A stretch of DNA of 64,000 bases, from NCBI GenBank assembly GCA_019359545.1, contig JAHHHB010000001.1, forward strand, positions 124,001-188,000. Reading direction: 5' to 3'. Below, in pieces: positions 25,801 to 34,686 of the stretch. Within the stretch, counting starts at the first letter, position 1; every line of letters starts with the position of its first letter. A program made the position numbers and the translations under genes. Source of the DNA: Desmonostoc geniculatum HA4340-LM1 (GTDB lineage Bacteria > Cyanobacteriota > Cyanobacteriia > Cyanobacteriales > Nostocaceae). Under the pieces are notes generated by a model, which worked only from the letters and a program-made list of their open reading frames with translations, had not been told where the DNA came from and ran no database searches.

Positions 25801-27572
25801 TCTTATCAATCATAGGACGTAACAAAAAAGAACTACTCAAAGAAATTGAATCTGCCCGCAAAGGTGTAAATAATGCTTTTGAGAAAGGGACGGATTGGCA
25901 AACACCAATAGGAAGTTATTTCACCGCCAAACCATTGGGGAAAACTGGCTCATTAGCTTATGTTTATCCCGCAGCAGTCAATTCTTATATCGGCATTGGT
26001 CGCAGTGTTTTTCGTTTATTTCCCAAAGTATTTGAGGACTTAAAAAGTAACAACCTCTACAACCGGGCTGCTGATGTGGAAAAACTGGTTTATCCCAGAA
26101 GCTTACCTAAATTGACAACCAGGCAACTAGAAACACTCGAAAAGCAATTGTTAGATGATTCACTGGCAATGTTTGAAAGTGAAATCGCCTTTGCTAGATA
26201 CATGACGGCAATTTTTCGAGATGATTTTCAAATCAAACCGCAATGTGTTTTTGGGTATAGTTTGGGTGAAACTAGTATGATGGTTGCCCAAGGAGTTTGG
26301 AGTGATTTTGAGGGCGGAAGTAACACCTTGAATTCATCGCCTTTATTTGGCGATAAATTATCTGGGCCGAAAAATGCTGTGCGGGAATATTGGGCATTAA
26401 CACATTCACCAAACAACAATTTTTGGAATACCTATGTTCTCATGGCGACTCCCTCCCAAGTAAGAGAATGCCTGAAACATGAGAATCGTGTTTATCTAAC
26501 CCAAATCAACACACCCGAAGAAGTATTAATTGCTGGTGAAGATGCAGCCTGTAAGCGAGTAATTGAAACTTTAGGTTGCAACGCTTTCCCCGCTCCCTTC
26601 GACCATGTGATACATTGTGAAGCAATGCGATCGCAGTACGAAGAAATCAAGAAAGTAAACACCTTACCATCCCAAAATCTTCCCGGCATTGTTTTTTATT
26701 CAGCCGCTGATTATCAACCAATAGTCCTTGAAAGTGATGCCATTGCTCACAACATCGCTAAAGGATTGTGCCAAGAACTTGATTTTCCGCAATTAGTTAA
26801 CCGCATCTACGACGATGGAGTGCGAATCTTTCTAGAAGCAGGTGCCGGTAGTGTTTGTTCGCGGTGGATTGATAAAATTCTCAGCAACAAAGAATACATC
26901 ACAGTATCTCTAAATCGTAGAGGGATGGATGACCATGCTGCAATGGTCAAAGCATTAGCAAAATTACTCAGTCATCAAGTCAACGTAGATTTATCACCAC
27001 TGTACAGCAAACACCAAGAAACGACTAATAAAAGTAAAGCAACCTTGAGAACAGTTACCTTGGGTGGGAAAGTAATTGCTGCTACAATTTTGAGTGAGAA
27101 AAATCGCAAACTTGTCGAATATTTTGCCGGGAATCTTAGGAGCGATGCCTTCAAAAAACAGCATCAACATATACTTAATATCCCAGAATCCGAAATCATA
27201 GATTATCTTAACACTTCCAACGAGATAATCCAAACAGAAAGTTCTTCCCATAACATTTTGTCATTCTCCACTCAACCAGAAGAACTTCATCTGAAAAATA
27301 TCATTGATAACGGTTTTGAACCGAGAGAACAATTACAATCTTCTGAGTCAACCGCAATTGAACACACAATCACTCGAAAGTTTCGTAAAATCATCCACAT
27401 GTCAGATTTAAATAAATCTCAGTATCAAAAACTCAACGCTAACAACTCCAAGATAACTAAAGCACACACAGCCTTCCTACAAGCCAGACAAGAATTTAGC
27501 AAGCAAATGAGTGAAATCATTCAACTCCAATTAGCTTGCGCCCAAAACTTACTCGACGAAGAATCCAAATAA
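22803..27572 (+). CDS. hglC: HglC: KS-chain length factor-acyltransferase subunit
   Basis: I start at GTG 22803 (VEKIAIIGLSCLFPD); TTG 22770 is also in frame. It has about 1589 residues and is built like the KS-CLF part of PfaC plus an acyltransferase. The ketosynthase has C199 in LDAACSSSF, H in ECHATGT and GHLLTAAG. The second KS-like domain (about 460-925) is a chain-length factor: its active-site Cys position reads SAGENS (E667). The acyltransferase has S1153 in GYSLGETS. The C-terminal 60 residues form a helical segment (TKAHTAFLQARQEFSKQM). With HglE it should run chain elongation and set chain length. About residues 772-782 are encoded by a gcctctgc repeat. Confidence 0.82.
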   Translation: MEKIAIIGLSCLFPDAKNPEQFWNNILNQKDSTSSATIEEIGVNPTIFHNPVKGTPDKTYSLKGGYIRNFHFDPSEYNLPSEFLTSLDNTFKWSLYAAKQAILHSGYWGNQTVLSKCGVILGNLSFPTKLSNELFSPIYQKAITPALRELLQDEDLDLAALPTATKASLYNALISGLPASIIAQALSLSQINLCLDAACSSSFYAIKLASHYLWSHKADVMLAGAISCADSLFVRMLFSGVQGYPENGISRPLDKSSRGLIPADGVGMVMLKRYSDAIRDGDNILATICGNGLSNDGKGKHLLSPNPKGQTLAFERAYNEAKISPKTIDYLECHATGTLLGDTTEFNSIETFFGQNQAAPLVGSAKANTGHLLTAAGMVGLTKVILSMSHGVIPATMNVSEPLASENSTISADKIVRTATAWPNNNAPIKRAAISAFGFGGTNSHLILEQGTTTQPVELNAPVPSVKIAIVGMDAFFGNCNGLDAFERSIYDGTQHFTSLPPQRWHGIENQESVLKEYGLADGKAPIGAYIKDFEIDTLSCKIPPNEIEKLNPQQLLLLKVSDRAAKDAKLQEGDNVAVIVAAETEFSVHQLQQRWNLSWQVKDGLSNQGISLPDEQLAQLETIVKDSIHQPVEIGEYVSHIANIMASRISALWNFTGPAFTISAGENSTFKALEVAQMLLATGEVDAVVVGAVDLAGGVENVLFRNQFAPINTGVNTLGYDQQANGWTVGEGAGAVVLKRYEAAKQDNERIYAVIDAISFAQDNSPKSQNPLCASAPLRDRNHPDASSITNVCKQAFQMADIQPTDVNYVEVFGSGVPQEDEAEITGLLQAYPKVGNGLHCALGSVKANIGHTYTASGIASLIKTALCLYYRYIPATPKWSGVKTPQVWEGSPFYVAMESRPWFVDKGATRRIAAINGIGIDGSYAHLILSEEPSQEERDNRYLQQMPFHLFPIAVSDRSTIPDLLNQLQQSIEASSALSATASQTFATFQQHSHAKYVLSIIGRNKKELLKEIESARKGVNNAFEKGTDWQTPIGSYFTAKPLGKTGSLAYVYPAAVNSYIGIGRSVFRLFPKVFEDLKSNNLYNRAADVEKLVYPRSLPKLTTRQLETLEKQLLDDSLAMFESEIAFARYMTAIFRDDFQIKPQCVFGYSLGETSMMVAQGVWSDFEGGSNTLNSSPLFGDKLSGPKNAVREYWALTHSPNNNFWNTYVLMATPSQVRECLKHENRVYLTQINTPEEVLIAGEDAACKRVIETLGCNAFPAPFDHVIHCEAMRSQYEEIKKVNTLPSQNLPGIVFYSAADYQPIVLESDAIAHNIAKGLCQELDFPQLVNRIYDDGVRIFLEAGAGSVCSRWIDKILSNKEYITVSLNRRGMDDHAAMVKALAKLLSHQVNVDLSPLYSKHQETTNKSKATLRTVTLGGKVIAATILSEKNRKLVEYFAGNLRSDAFKKQHQHILNIPESEIIDYLNTSNEIIQTESSSHNILSFSTQPEELHLKNIIDNGFEPREQLQSSESTAIEHTITRKFRKIIHMSDLNKSQYQKLNANNSKITKAHTAFLQARQEFSKQMSEIIQLQLACAQNLLDEESK
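25117..25142 (+). repeat. In-frame octamer repeat inside the hglC chain-length-factor domain
   Basis: The run ctctctgcgcctctgcgcctctgcg is made of 8-bp units (cctctgcg) like the repeats between genes elsewhere in the window (near 20650, 22680 and 27735, where the unit is ctttgcgc). In frame it encodes PLCASAPLRDR, a low-complexity loop between conserved KS-fold blocks. Confidence 0.8.
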
Positions 27573-27995
27573 TATTAGGTTCGGTTGAAGACTTATTATT
27601 AGGACTGACGCCAAGACACGGAGACGCGGGGACGCGGAGAGTTTTGAATAGTAAGTAATTATCCGAACTTGATATAAAAGTCTGACTTACAGCAGTTTTC
27701 ATGTATTTAGACCACAGTATTATTTCTTACTTTGCGCCTTTGCGCCTTTGCGCGAGATAAAAATAATGTGGTTCATTTACCTAAAAATCGCTGTAAACCA
27801 TCAATATCTTTCAATAAGGGAAAAACTCAAGAATAAAAGAAAAATCTCCTTCTTTTCCCTTCTCATATCAAGTCTGGCTACTTATCATTAAAATTTCCCC
27901 GCATCCCCGCGTCAGCCTAAATGATAAGTCTTTAAGCCGACATTCCTCCCCCTTCTTCTTCTTTTATAACGCTTATAATTTGAGGGACAACTGCT
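27573..27995. mobile_element. Nested MITE-like elements between hglC and hglA
   Basis: The outer element spans about 27582-27939: the left end (ggttgaagacttattattag) and right end (taaatgataagtctttaag) are imperfect inverted repeats that continue inward through gacgcggggacgcgg and atcccc-gcgtc motifs. Inside it, 27687-27796 is a second element with its own inverted ends (ttacagcagttttcatgta / tacctaaaaatcgctgtaa) and a core of octamer repeats. No transposase is encoded. It separates hglC and hglA within the run. A ribosome site for hglA (gaggga, 27982) lies outside it. Confidence 0.7.
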
Positions 27996-29669
27996 GTGAC
28001 AACCGTAGATACGGTACTAAGTAAACACGATAATGGCCTGAACTTCTCTACTTGGTTTCATAACCAAAACCAAGTTTGTAAAGGTTCATTAGAATCTATA
28101 TCTTTTGAGCAAGAAGCCATCAAAAATAAATTGATGGTATTAGATAAACCTTGCTACATCGTGAAAGTTGCTGGAAAAATCGGTGTCACAAACGAGGGGT
28201 ATTTGTCCCCAACTGATAATACTACAACAACACAAATAGAACTGTTGACATTTGCGCCGCCAGTCAGAATTCAACAGTTAGGAGATCCTAATTTCCTCTC
28301 CTTTCATGGAGTAAAATATGCCTATACTACTGGTGCAATGGCTGGTGGTATCGCTTCCGAAGAAATGGTCATTGCACTAGGAAAAGCGCAAATTTTGAGT
28401 TCTTTTGGCGCAGGTGGTTTAAGTCCAGACCGTTTAGAAGCAGCCATTAACAAAATTCAACAAGCCTTACCCCAAGGGCCTTACGCATTTAATTTAATTC
28501 ACAGTCCCAGCGAACCTGCAATTGAACGCCGTGCTGTAGATTTATATCTGAAATATCAGGTAAAAACAGTAGAAGCATCTGCATTTCTTGATTTGACTCC
28601 CAACATTGTCTACTATCGTGTAGCTGGCTTGGGATTAAATAACGCCAATCAAATTGAAATCAGAAATAAAGTCATTGCTAAAATTTCTCGGCGAGAAGTT
28701 GCTACTAAATTCATGCAACCAGCACCACCTAGAATTCTCAAAGAACTTCTAGAACAAGGGTTAATTACTGAGTTGCAAGCCACTCTCGCGGCTAAAGTTC
28801 CGATGGCTGATGATATTACCGTCGAAGCTGATTCTGGTGGTCATACAGATAACCGTCCCTTGGTTTGTTTGCTACCTTCTATTGTTGCTTTGCGGGATGA
28901 AATTCAAGCCCAAAATCATTACCAAATACCCATTCGAGTGGGAGTAGCGGGTGGAATTGGTACACCAGAATCAGCATTAGCTGGTTTCATGATGGGTGCT
29001 GCTTATGTGGTAACTGGTTCTATTAATCAGTCATGTGTTGAATCTGGGGCTTGTGAACATACCAAAAAATTACTAGCCCAAGCAGAAATGGCTGATATGA
29101 TAATGGCGCCAGCCGCAGATATGTTTGAAATGGGAGTCAAATTGCAAGTCCTCAAACGGGGTACAATGTTCCCCATGCGAGCGCAAAAACTATTTGAACT
29201 CTATCGCGCTTATGACTCAATTGAAGACATTCCTATTGCAGAAAGAGAGAAATTAGAAAAACAAGTTTTTCGCAAAACTCTTGCTGAAGTTTGGGAAGGA
29301 ACAGCGGCTTATTTGTCCCAAAGAAATCCCGAAAAATTGGGTAAAGCAGTTAATAATCCGAAGCTAAAAATGGCGTTGATTTTCCGCTGGTATTTAGGAT
29401 TATCTTCTCGGTGGTCTAATTCTGGTGAAAAAGGTCGAGAAGTCGATTATCAAATTTGGTGTGGGCCGGCAATGGGTAGCTTCAATGACTGGGTACGAGG
29501 TACTTACTTATCTGACCTAAATAATCGCCGGGTAGTTGATGTTGCTGAGCAAATGATGACTGGTGCAGCCTTTTTATATCGCATCCAAAGTTTGAAAATT
29601 CAAGGGCTGCAAGTCTCTGATTATTACAGTCAGTATCACCCAGTTCGTTCTACATTAATGGAGATTTAA
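27996..29669 (+). CDS. hglA: HglA: PfaD-like enoyl reductase
   Basis: This 557-residue protein from GTG 27996 belongs to the PfaD / 2-nitropropane-dioxygenase-like family of FMN enzymes. The TIM-barrel core is visible: [51 protein letters not shown] (substrate/FMN site) and [22 protein letters not shown]. PfaD proteins are trans-acting enoyl reductases of PUFA synthases, so this subunit would saturate the double bond made by HglD and give the fully reduced heterocyst alcohol chain. The symbol follows my memory of Anabaena naming and is less certain than the function. It is followed after 2 bp by hglB, which suggests translational coupling. Confidence 0.8.
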   Translation: MTTVDTVLSKHDNGLNFSTWFHNQNQVCKGSLESISFEQEAIKNKLMVLDKPCYIVKVAGKIGVTNEGYLSPTDNTTTTQIELLTFAPPVRIQQLGDPNFLSFHGVKYAYTTGAMAGGIASEEMVIALGKAQILSSFGAGGLSPDRLEAAINKIQQALPQGPYAFNLIHSPSEPAIERRAVDLYLKYQVKTVEASAFLDLTPNIVYYRVAGLGLNNANQIEIRNKVIAKISRREVATKFMQPAPPRILKELLEQGLITELQATLAAKVPMADDITVEADSGGHTDNRPLVCLLPSIVALRDEIQAQNHYQIPIRVGVAGGIGTPESALAGFMMGAAYVVTGSINQSCVESGACEHTKKLLAQAEMADMIMAPAADMFEMGVKLQVLKRGTMFPMRAQKLFELYRAYDSIEDIPIAEREKLEKQVFRKTLAEVWEGTAAYLSQRNPEKLGKAVNNPKLKMALIFRWYLGLSSRWSNSGEKGREVDYQIWCGPAMGSFNDWVRGTYLSDLNNRRVVDVAEQMMTGAAFLYRIQSLKIQGLQVSDYYSQYHPVRSTLMEI

Positions 29670-29671
29670 AA

Positions 29672-31186
29672 ATGACTTTAAAACAGTCTTTGAGCGCAGC
29701 AGATATTCAGATATTTTTGGTATCTAACTTAGCTCAGTTGCTAGGAGTAGAAACTTCTGAAATAGATATCGAAGAAAATTTAGAAAACTATGGTTTAGAT
29801 TCTGCCCAGGCAATGATTCTAGTAGGTAAATTAGAAAAATTGCTAGGATTTCAACCATCTCCCCTACTGTTATGGCATTACCCAAGTATTGCAGCACTTT
29901 CACAGCGTTTAGCTGAAGAAGTGCAAGAAGATTCAGGGATTCAAGATACAAAGGTGGCATCTTCTAACGCTAATACTGCCCCCGTGTTTTTAGATTTAGG
30001 TGTCGAGGCTGTTCTCGACCCCACCATTCATCCCGGTGCTGCTTCTAATCCACCTGTAGGTGAACCTAAAAACATCTTTTTAACTGGAGGAACAGGCTTT
30101 TTAGGAGCTTTTGTCATCCGGGAATTACTACAAGAAACCAACGCGGATATCTATTGTTTAGTCCGTGCTGATAATGCTGAAGCCGGCAAGACTAAACTGC
30201 AAAATAATCTGCAACAATATGCAATTTGGCAGGAAGAGTTTAATTCTAGAATTATTCCTGTTGTCGGCGATTTATCTTTGCCATTATTAGGTCTTGGCTT
30301 AGAACAATTTCAAATCTTAGCTGCCAAAATTGATAGTATCTATCATAGCGGTGCTTTGTTGAATTATGTTTATCCCTACTCGGCATTAAAAGCTGCTAAC
30401 GTTCTGGGAACTCAAGAAGTTTTAAGATTAGCTTGTCAAATTAAAGTCAAGCCTGTACATTACGTTTCTAGTGTTGCTGTTTTTGAATCACCTGCTTATG
30501 CTGGTCAGGTTGTCAAAGAACAGGATGAATTTAGTCATTGGGAAGGTATTTATCTTGGTTACTCTCAAACAAAATGGGTAGCTGAAAAGTTAGTGAAAAT
30601 CGCTCGTGACCGAGGACTTCCTGTAACTATCTATCGCCCACCTCTGATTTCTGGAGACAGTAAAACAGGCATTTGTAACACACATGATTTTATCAATTTG
30701 ATGGCCAAAGGCTGTCTACAAATGGGAAGTTTTCCCGATGTAGAATATATGTTAGATATGTCTCCCGTAGACTATGTTAGTAAAGCCATTGTCTATCTAT
30801 CACGCCAAAAAGAATCTATAGGTAAGGCTTTCCATCTACAACATCCCCAACCTGCGCCTTTAAAAATCTTAGTTGACTGGATACGTTCTTTTGGTTATTC
30901 AGTTGAGATGATTCCCTACGAAAAATGGCAATCAGAGTTAGTCAATAATGTGTCTTCTGTAGACAATCCTTTATACACTCTGCGACCCTTTTTACTGGAA
31001 CGCTGGTCTGATGAACAACTGACTATTCCTGATTTATACTTGCAAGCTAGAAGACCCCATATTAGCTGCCAAGATACCCTCCATGCACTAGCAGGAAGTT
31101 CTATTGTTTGTCCGACCATTGACTCTCAATTGTTTATGACTTATACTGCCTATTTGATTCAAACAGGTTTCTTGAATATCGCTTAG
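29672..31186 (+). CDS. hglB: HglB (HetM): ACP-thioester reductase
   Basis: This 504-residue protein has an N-terminal acyl carrier domain (S44 in YGLDSAQAM) and a C-terminal thioester-reductase of the extended SDR type. The reductase starts [19 protein letters not shown] at about residue 133 and has the catalytic YSQTK. It releases the finished chain from its carrier by reduction to an aldehyde or alcohol, giving the fatty-alcohol aglycone. HglB/HetM is required for heterocyst envelope glycolipids in Anabaena PCC 7120, where it has almost the same length. It starts 2 bp after the stop of hglA. Confidence 0.88.
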   Translation: MTLKQSLSAADIQIFLVSNLAQLLGVETSEIDIEENLENYGLDSAQAMILVGKLEKLLGFQPSPLLLWHYPSIAALSQRLAEEVQEDSGIQDTKVASSNANTAPVFLDLGVEAVLDPTIHPGAASNPPVGEPKNIFLTGGTGFLGAFVIRELLQETNADIYCLVRADNAEAGKTKLQNNLQQYAIWQEEFNSRIIPVVGDLSLPLLGLGLEQFQILAAKIDSIYHSGALLNYVYPYSALKAANVLGTQEVLRLACQIKVKPVHYVSSVAVFESPAYAGQVVKEQDEFSHWEGIYLGYSQTKWVAEKLVKIARDRGLPVTIYRPPLISGDSKTGICNTHDFINLMAKGCLQMGSFPDVEYMLDMSPVDYVSKAIVYLSRQKESIGKAFHLQHPQPAPLKILVDWIRSFGYSVEMIPYEKWQSELVNNVSSVDNPLYTLRPFLLERWSDEQLTIPDLYLQARRPHISCQDTLHALAGSSIVCPTIDSQLFMTYTAYLIQTGFLNIA

Positions 31187-31698
31187 AAACCCAGGCAATT
31201 TTAGATTTTAGATTTTGGATTTTGGATTGATTATTCAAAATCCAAAATTTAAAAATGTCTGAACAGAAGCGAATTTATACTCTGAAGCTTGAAGAATAAG
31301 TATGAAATATTACCATTGCCAAACTCTATCCATGAAAGGGTAGAGTTTTCGCTAATTCTGTTAGCGCAGCGGGGCGTAGCCCATTTTGACTCCTGTTCTA
31401 TAAATGTAAATTTTAAAATTAACATCTTGACAAAAAAAACAGTATACAATGGTTGATGTAGGACATTAAACTTTGAATTTACCGATTTTTGTTTCTTAAT
31501 CAATATGTGTATGTAGAGGGTGTCTCTTGATTTTCCCTTGTACATCAACGCTTAATTGGTAATTCCAAAGCAAATTACAAATTATTTTGACTCAAGACGT
31601 TTATCGTAGATTGAGATATTACGCGTACTTAATTGTAGAACAAGAACCACTGTCAATGCAAAGTAGTTTCATTCAGTTGAATTCACCAACATTCTTAC
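31187..31698. other. Intergenic region between hglB and the SDR gene
   Basis: The 512 bp contain ttttggattttggattg-type inverted repeats (31200-31250) and a gttagcgcagcggggcgtagcccattttgac repeat (31361-31390), then AT-rich DNA upstream of the SDR. A 99-codon minus-strand frame here overlaps the repeat and shows no coding character. Confidence 0.6.
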
Positions 31699-32502
31699 AT
31701 GAACACAACACATCAAGCACAGAGCAAAAAAACTGCTCTTATTACTGGAGCAGCAAGTGGAATTGGTTACGAATTAGCGTGTATTTTTGCTGCTGATGAT
31801 TACAATCTTGTCTTGGTAGATAAAAATGGGCTAAAGCTAGGAGAAATTGCAGATAAATTTCAGTCTAAATTCGGAAATTTCGTCAAAGGTATTGTTAAAG
31901 ATTTATCGATATCAACCTCTCCAGAAGAAATTTTCACAGAATTGCAACAAGCCAATATTAAGGTTGATGTATTGGTAAATAATGCTGGATTTGGTATTTA
32001 TGGATTATTTCAGGAAACCAATCTAGCTGCTGAGTTGGAAATGCTACAAGTAAATTTGGTGTGTCTCACCCATTTAACTAAGCTATTTCTCCAGGATATG
32101 GTTAAGCAAGGTGAAGGAAAAATATTAAACGTCGCCTCGGCTGCTGCTTTTCAACCAGGGCCTTTGATGGCGGTTTATTTTGCGACTAAGGCTTATATCT
32201 TATCGTTTTCAGAAGCGATCGCCAATGAATTAGAAGGCACTGGCGTCACTGTGACAGTTCTTTGCCCAGGTTCCACAGAATCAGCCTTTCATCAAAGAAC
32301 GGGAATGGCAGACTCTAAGCTGCTCAAGGGTAAGAGAATGATGGATGCACAAACAGTAGCCGAAATCGGTTATCGCGCCCTAATGAGAGGCAAAACCATT
32401 GTCATTCCTGGTTTGATGAATAAACTACTAGCAAAAAGCGTCAGATTTGTACCTAGAAGAATCGTGACAAAAATTGTCAGAAATATGCAGGAAGAGAAGT
32501 AG
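31699..32502 (+). CDS. Classical SDR oxidoreductase at the hetN position
   Basis: This 267-residue short-chain dehydrogenase has ITGAASGIGYELA (NADP loop), NNAGFGIYG, S147, and Y160-x3-K164 (YFATK). Its place between hglB and hetI is where hetN lies in Anabaena PCC 7120. HetN there is a ketoacyl reductase that also carries the RGSGR pentapeptide repressing heterocyst formation. Here the aligned stretch is QGEGK (137-141) followed by ILNVASAAAF, so the pentapeptide is absent. Overall it looks more like the general DltE/YqjQ-type reductases. It could be a diverged HetN or a replacement, so I give no symbol. A reductase role in lipid synthesis is plausible. Confidence 0.8.
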   Translation: MNTTHQAQSKKTALITGAASGIGYELACIFAADDYNLVLVDKNGLKLGEIADKFQSKFGNFVKGIVKDLSISTSPEEIFTELQQANIKVDVLVNNAGFGIYGLFQETNLAAELEMLQVNLVCLTHLTKLFLQDMVKQGEGKILNVASAAAFQPGPLMAVYFATKAYILSFSEAIANELEGTGVTVTVLCPGSTESAFHQRTGMADSKLLKGKRMMDAQTVAEIGYRALMRGKTIVIPGLMNKLLAKSVRFVPRRIVTKIVRNMQEEK

Positions 32503-32560
32503 GGGAGATGGGGGGATGGGGAGATGGGGAGATGGGGAGATGGGGAGGCAGGGGGAGAAA
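32503..32560. repeat. Tandem ggggagat repeat
   Basis: Five or six copies of an 8-bp ggggagat unit lie in the 81-bp gap between the converging SDR and hetI genes. The same unit recurs near 57690. It gives no coding or terminator signal. Confidence 0.75.
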
Positions 32561-32583
32561 TAATAACCAATGCCCAATGCCCA

Positions 32584-33303
32584 TTAATACTCCCAACATT
32601 TTAAGTTGCAGCCCAAATTCGCTACAGCAACAGCAGCAACATAATTATTGGCAGGTACTAATTCAAAAAGACTCCAGTTTTCTGACATCTGTAACTTGGC
32701 TGGTTCTGTGGGAGTGAGGAACACTTCAACTTCCTCTAGCTGGGATATTCCGTCTCCAGTTGCTTTTAAATAAGCTTCCTTGCAAGTCCAGTAACGGAAA
32801 AATACCTCTTGCTGTTGGTTTGAAGGGAGCGATCGCAACATTTCATATTCTCTCGTTAAAAAGAACCGTTTGGCAAGAGCTTCCAAATCTGAAACCGGAC
32901 GAATATATTCTAAATCTACACCAATTTCGCGCTGACAATTCACTGCACACAAACCTAATTCTTGGGAGTGAGACAAATTAAACTCTAGTCCACTGTCAGC
33001 AAATGTCTCTGCTAATACTGGTTTGCCACGCTGTTGATAATTAAACTTAACTTCTGATGGCTTTATATTTAAGTAACGACCTAATATACTTCGCAGAATG
33101 CCACGCCCAGCGATGAAACGCTCCCGATGTTGCTGAAAATAAAATCGTTCAGCGCGAGCAATTTCATCATTGGAAAGGGTTGCTATTAAATGTTGCAACT
33201 GTGGTTCTGGTTGCTCAAGATTTATGCGCCAGAGATGAATTTCATCCGGTAATAAATTTAAATTTGTTGGTGCAGGTAGCCAGAGATGATGGATAGCAGT
33301 CAT
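32584..33303 (-). CDS. hetI: HetI: Sfp-type 4'-phosphopantetheinyl transferase
   Basis: This 239-residue enzyme of the Sfp/Gsp family shows FIAGRGILRSILGRYL, FNLSHSQELGLCAV, GVDLEYIRP (magnesium-binding D and E) and FFRYWTCKEAYLKATGDG. It moves phosphopantetheine from CoA to the serine of carrier domains, here most likely the two ACPs of HglE and the ACP of HglB. HetI occupies the same place, on the strand opposite the hgl run, in Anabaena PCC 7120, and the length is nearly the same. It may also serve the cell's fatty acid ACP. It converges with the SDR gene, with only 81 bp between stops. Confidence 0.9.
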   Translation of the reverse strand: MTAIHHLWLPAPTNLNLLPDEIHLWRINLEQPEPQLQHLIATLSNDEIARAERFYFQQHRERFIAGRGILRSILGRYLNIKPSEVKFNYQQRGKPVLAETFADSGLEFNLSHSQELGLCAVNCQREIGVDLEYIRPVSDLEALAKRFFLTREYEMLRSLPSNQQQEVFFRYWTCKEAYLKATGDGISQLEEVEVFLTPTEPAKLQMSENWSLFELVPANNYVAAVAVANLGCNLKCWEY

Positions 33304-34016
33304 TGAGTTAGAAAGTCAAAGGAGTTGTACTCTAGTAGTTTCTTTAATTACGACAATTATTCGCAATATTATACTAATGTGCTATGCCAAAGCAATCGCC
33401 TCGCATGTTCACAGCTTTCTCGGCTACCAGCCGTTTGCAGTGTTGCAACTAACCGCGCTCGAAAAATCACACCTTTGCTATCTTAAATTTTTCCATCCAG
33501 CTTTAGTAAATTTGCAAAAAGATATATGAACTATTCATGTTTAGCCAAAAATTTCAATCTACTTAAGGATATATTCTTACAAACATGACCTTATAGAAAG
33601 TTCAATAAAGGAAAATCATTTTTAAATTTATAGTCGCAAGTAATAGTCAAAAAATTTCTTCTTAAAAAAATAAATATAAAACCTAATGTTTTGCACCCTC
33701 AGCACGTGCGATCGCGCTCACTATAAAATTAAACCTGTTTTTACTAAAATCTGCCAAAAGAGTTATTAGATGTTAAGTCAGGCTGTAAACACAACTACTG
33801 AATACTGAGTTACAGTAGCTGGGATCGCTTATGCTGCTCAATATCATAATTTATTACTCTAAATGTACGTACTTTTTTATTACTCTAGAAGTACGATACT
33901 TCACACAACGTTAAATCCTCTGAAAGAGGATATGTTAAAACCCTTGACAGAGAATAGCAAATTTTATTTTGGTTAGAACTTAGCTATTACAGTATTACTC
34001 AAAGGAACTACGAATA
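33304..34016. other. Intergenic region with a tandem direct repeat upstream of a small-protein gene
   Basis: This 713-bp AT-rich gap holds the promoter of hetI on its left side. Close to 34017 it holds a tandem pair of about 24-bp direct repeats (33851-33900), followed by cctctgaaagaggat (33908-33930). No gene longer than 60 codons is visible. Confidence 0.6.
33851..33900 (+). promoter_or_regulatory. Tandem direct repeat ttattactct...gtacg, candidate operator
   Basis: Two copies, 33851-33873 (ttattactctaaatgtacgt) and 33877-33900 (ttattactctagaagtacga), are spaced by one to two helical turns. They lie about 120-165 bp before the small-protein start at 34017. The spacing and conservation suggest two binding sites for a regulator. 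I do not recognise the motif as NtcA, LexA or Pho. Confidence 0.45.
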
Positions 34017-34286
34017 ATGTCTGCAACTATTTTGGCAGAGCCTAAGTTTTATAATGGTCACATAGTAAGTTTTATGGGTGGGGAAGGCGTCATCAAAAAC
34101 TACCGATTTGAGTCAGGTAGCTGGGAATATTTAGTGGAAATGCCTATGGGACCTGAACCAGAAATGGGTCGGGTCGGTTATGAAACCATGATTTGGCTAT
34201 GTGAACTAGATATTTATTCACTAGTAAATAATTTTTCTCATAAAGTGTTAAATCTGGAACAAAAAAACCTTGCTAAAGCTTGTTAA
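34017..34286 (+). CDS. Small conserved-looking hypothetical protein (89 aa)
   Basis: The start ATG at 34017 has aaagga about 10 nt upstream. The protein is acidic and soluble. The first half has Gly-rich beta-strand character (FYNGHIVSFMGGEGVIKNYR) and reads like a small beta-barrel; WEYLVEMPMGPEPEMGRVG follows and then a helical tail. It resembles a type of cyanobacterial small protein with an SH3-like fold, but I do not recognise a named family. It has its own upstream repeat-type operator and is followed 42 bp later by a small membrane protein. No function can be stated. Confidence 0.65.
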   Translation: MSATILAEPKFYNGHIVSFMGGEGVIKNYRFESGSWEYLVEMPMGPEPEMGRVGYETMIWLCELDIYSLVNNFSHKVLNLEQKNLAKAC

Positions 34287-34328
34287 AAAGCTATTAGAAC
34301 TAATTTGTTTTAGAGATAGTGAGGATAA

Positions 34329-34496
34329 ATGATCGCTAATTTTGGATACCTTGCATTTTTTGTGGTGCTATTGACAGCGCTACTATCAGCAATTAAGCAA
34401 ATGAGCGTTGCTTTGGATGAACTAGATATTGAGCGCTTTACTCTCTGGACAGGTATTGCTTCTGTCATTGCTGGTATACCAACTATATTGTGGTAA
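34329..34496 (+). CDS. Small membrane protein (55 aa)
   Basis: I read this frame by eye: ATG 34329, stop at 34494-34496, with gtgagg 5 nt before the start, a strong ribosome site. The product starts MIANFGYLAFFVVLLTALLS, a single membrane helix, then IKQMSVALDELDIERFTLW and a second hydrophobic stretch ending in LW. It lies 42 bp after the 89-residue protein on the same strand, so the two are probably co-transcribed. Family unknown. Confidence 0.55.
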   Translation: MIANFGYLAFFVVLLTALLSAIKQMSVALDELDIERFTLWTGIASVIAGIPTILW

Positions 34497-34686
34497 TACT
34501 TTATTATTGAGCTTTTTGGCAATTTTTGTGTAAATATGGAACGTCAAAAACGAACATACCAGCGCTGACTATTCACTTCTCAATCTTATACAACTGCCTG
34601 TTGAAAAACTGAATGTAGTCACTTTATTTCAAGCAATAGGATTACATCCGTCGAGTATTCTAGCAACTAGAATATCGTCTCACCTA

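Noticed and set aside
31249..31548. 99-codon minus-strand frame between hglB and the SDR
   Set aside because: Runs across a dispersed repeat, unusual composition, no ribosome site.
31699..32502. Naming the SDR hetN from position alone
   Set aside because: RGSGR is absent and overall similarity looks weak, so only the position supports it.
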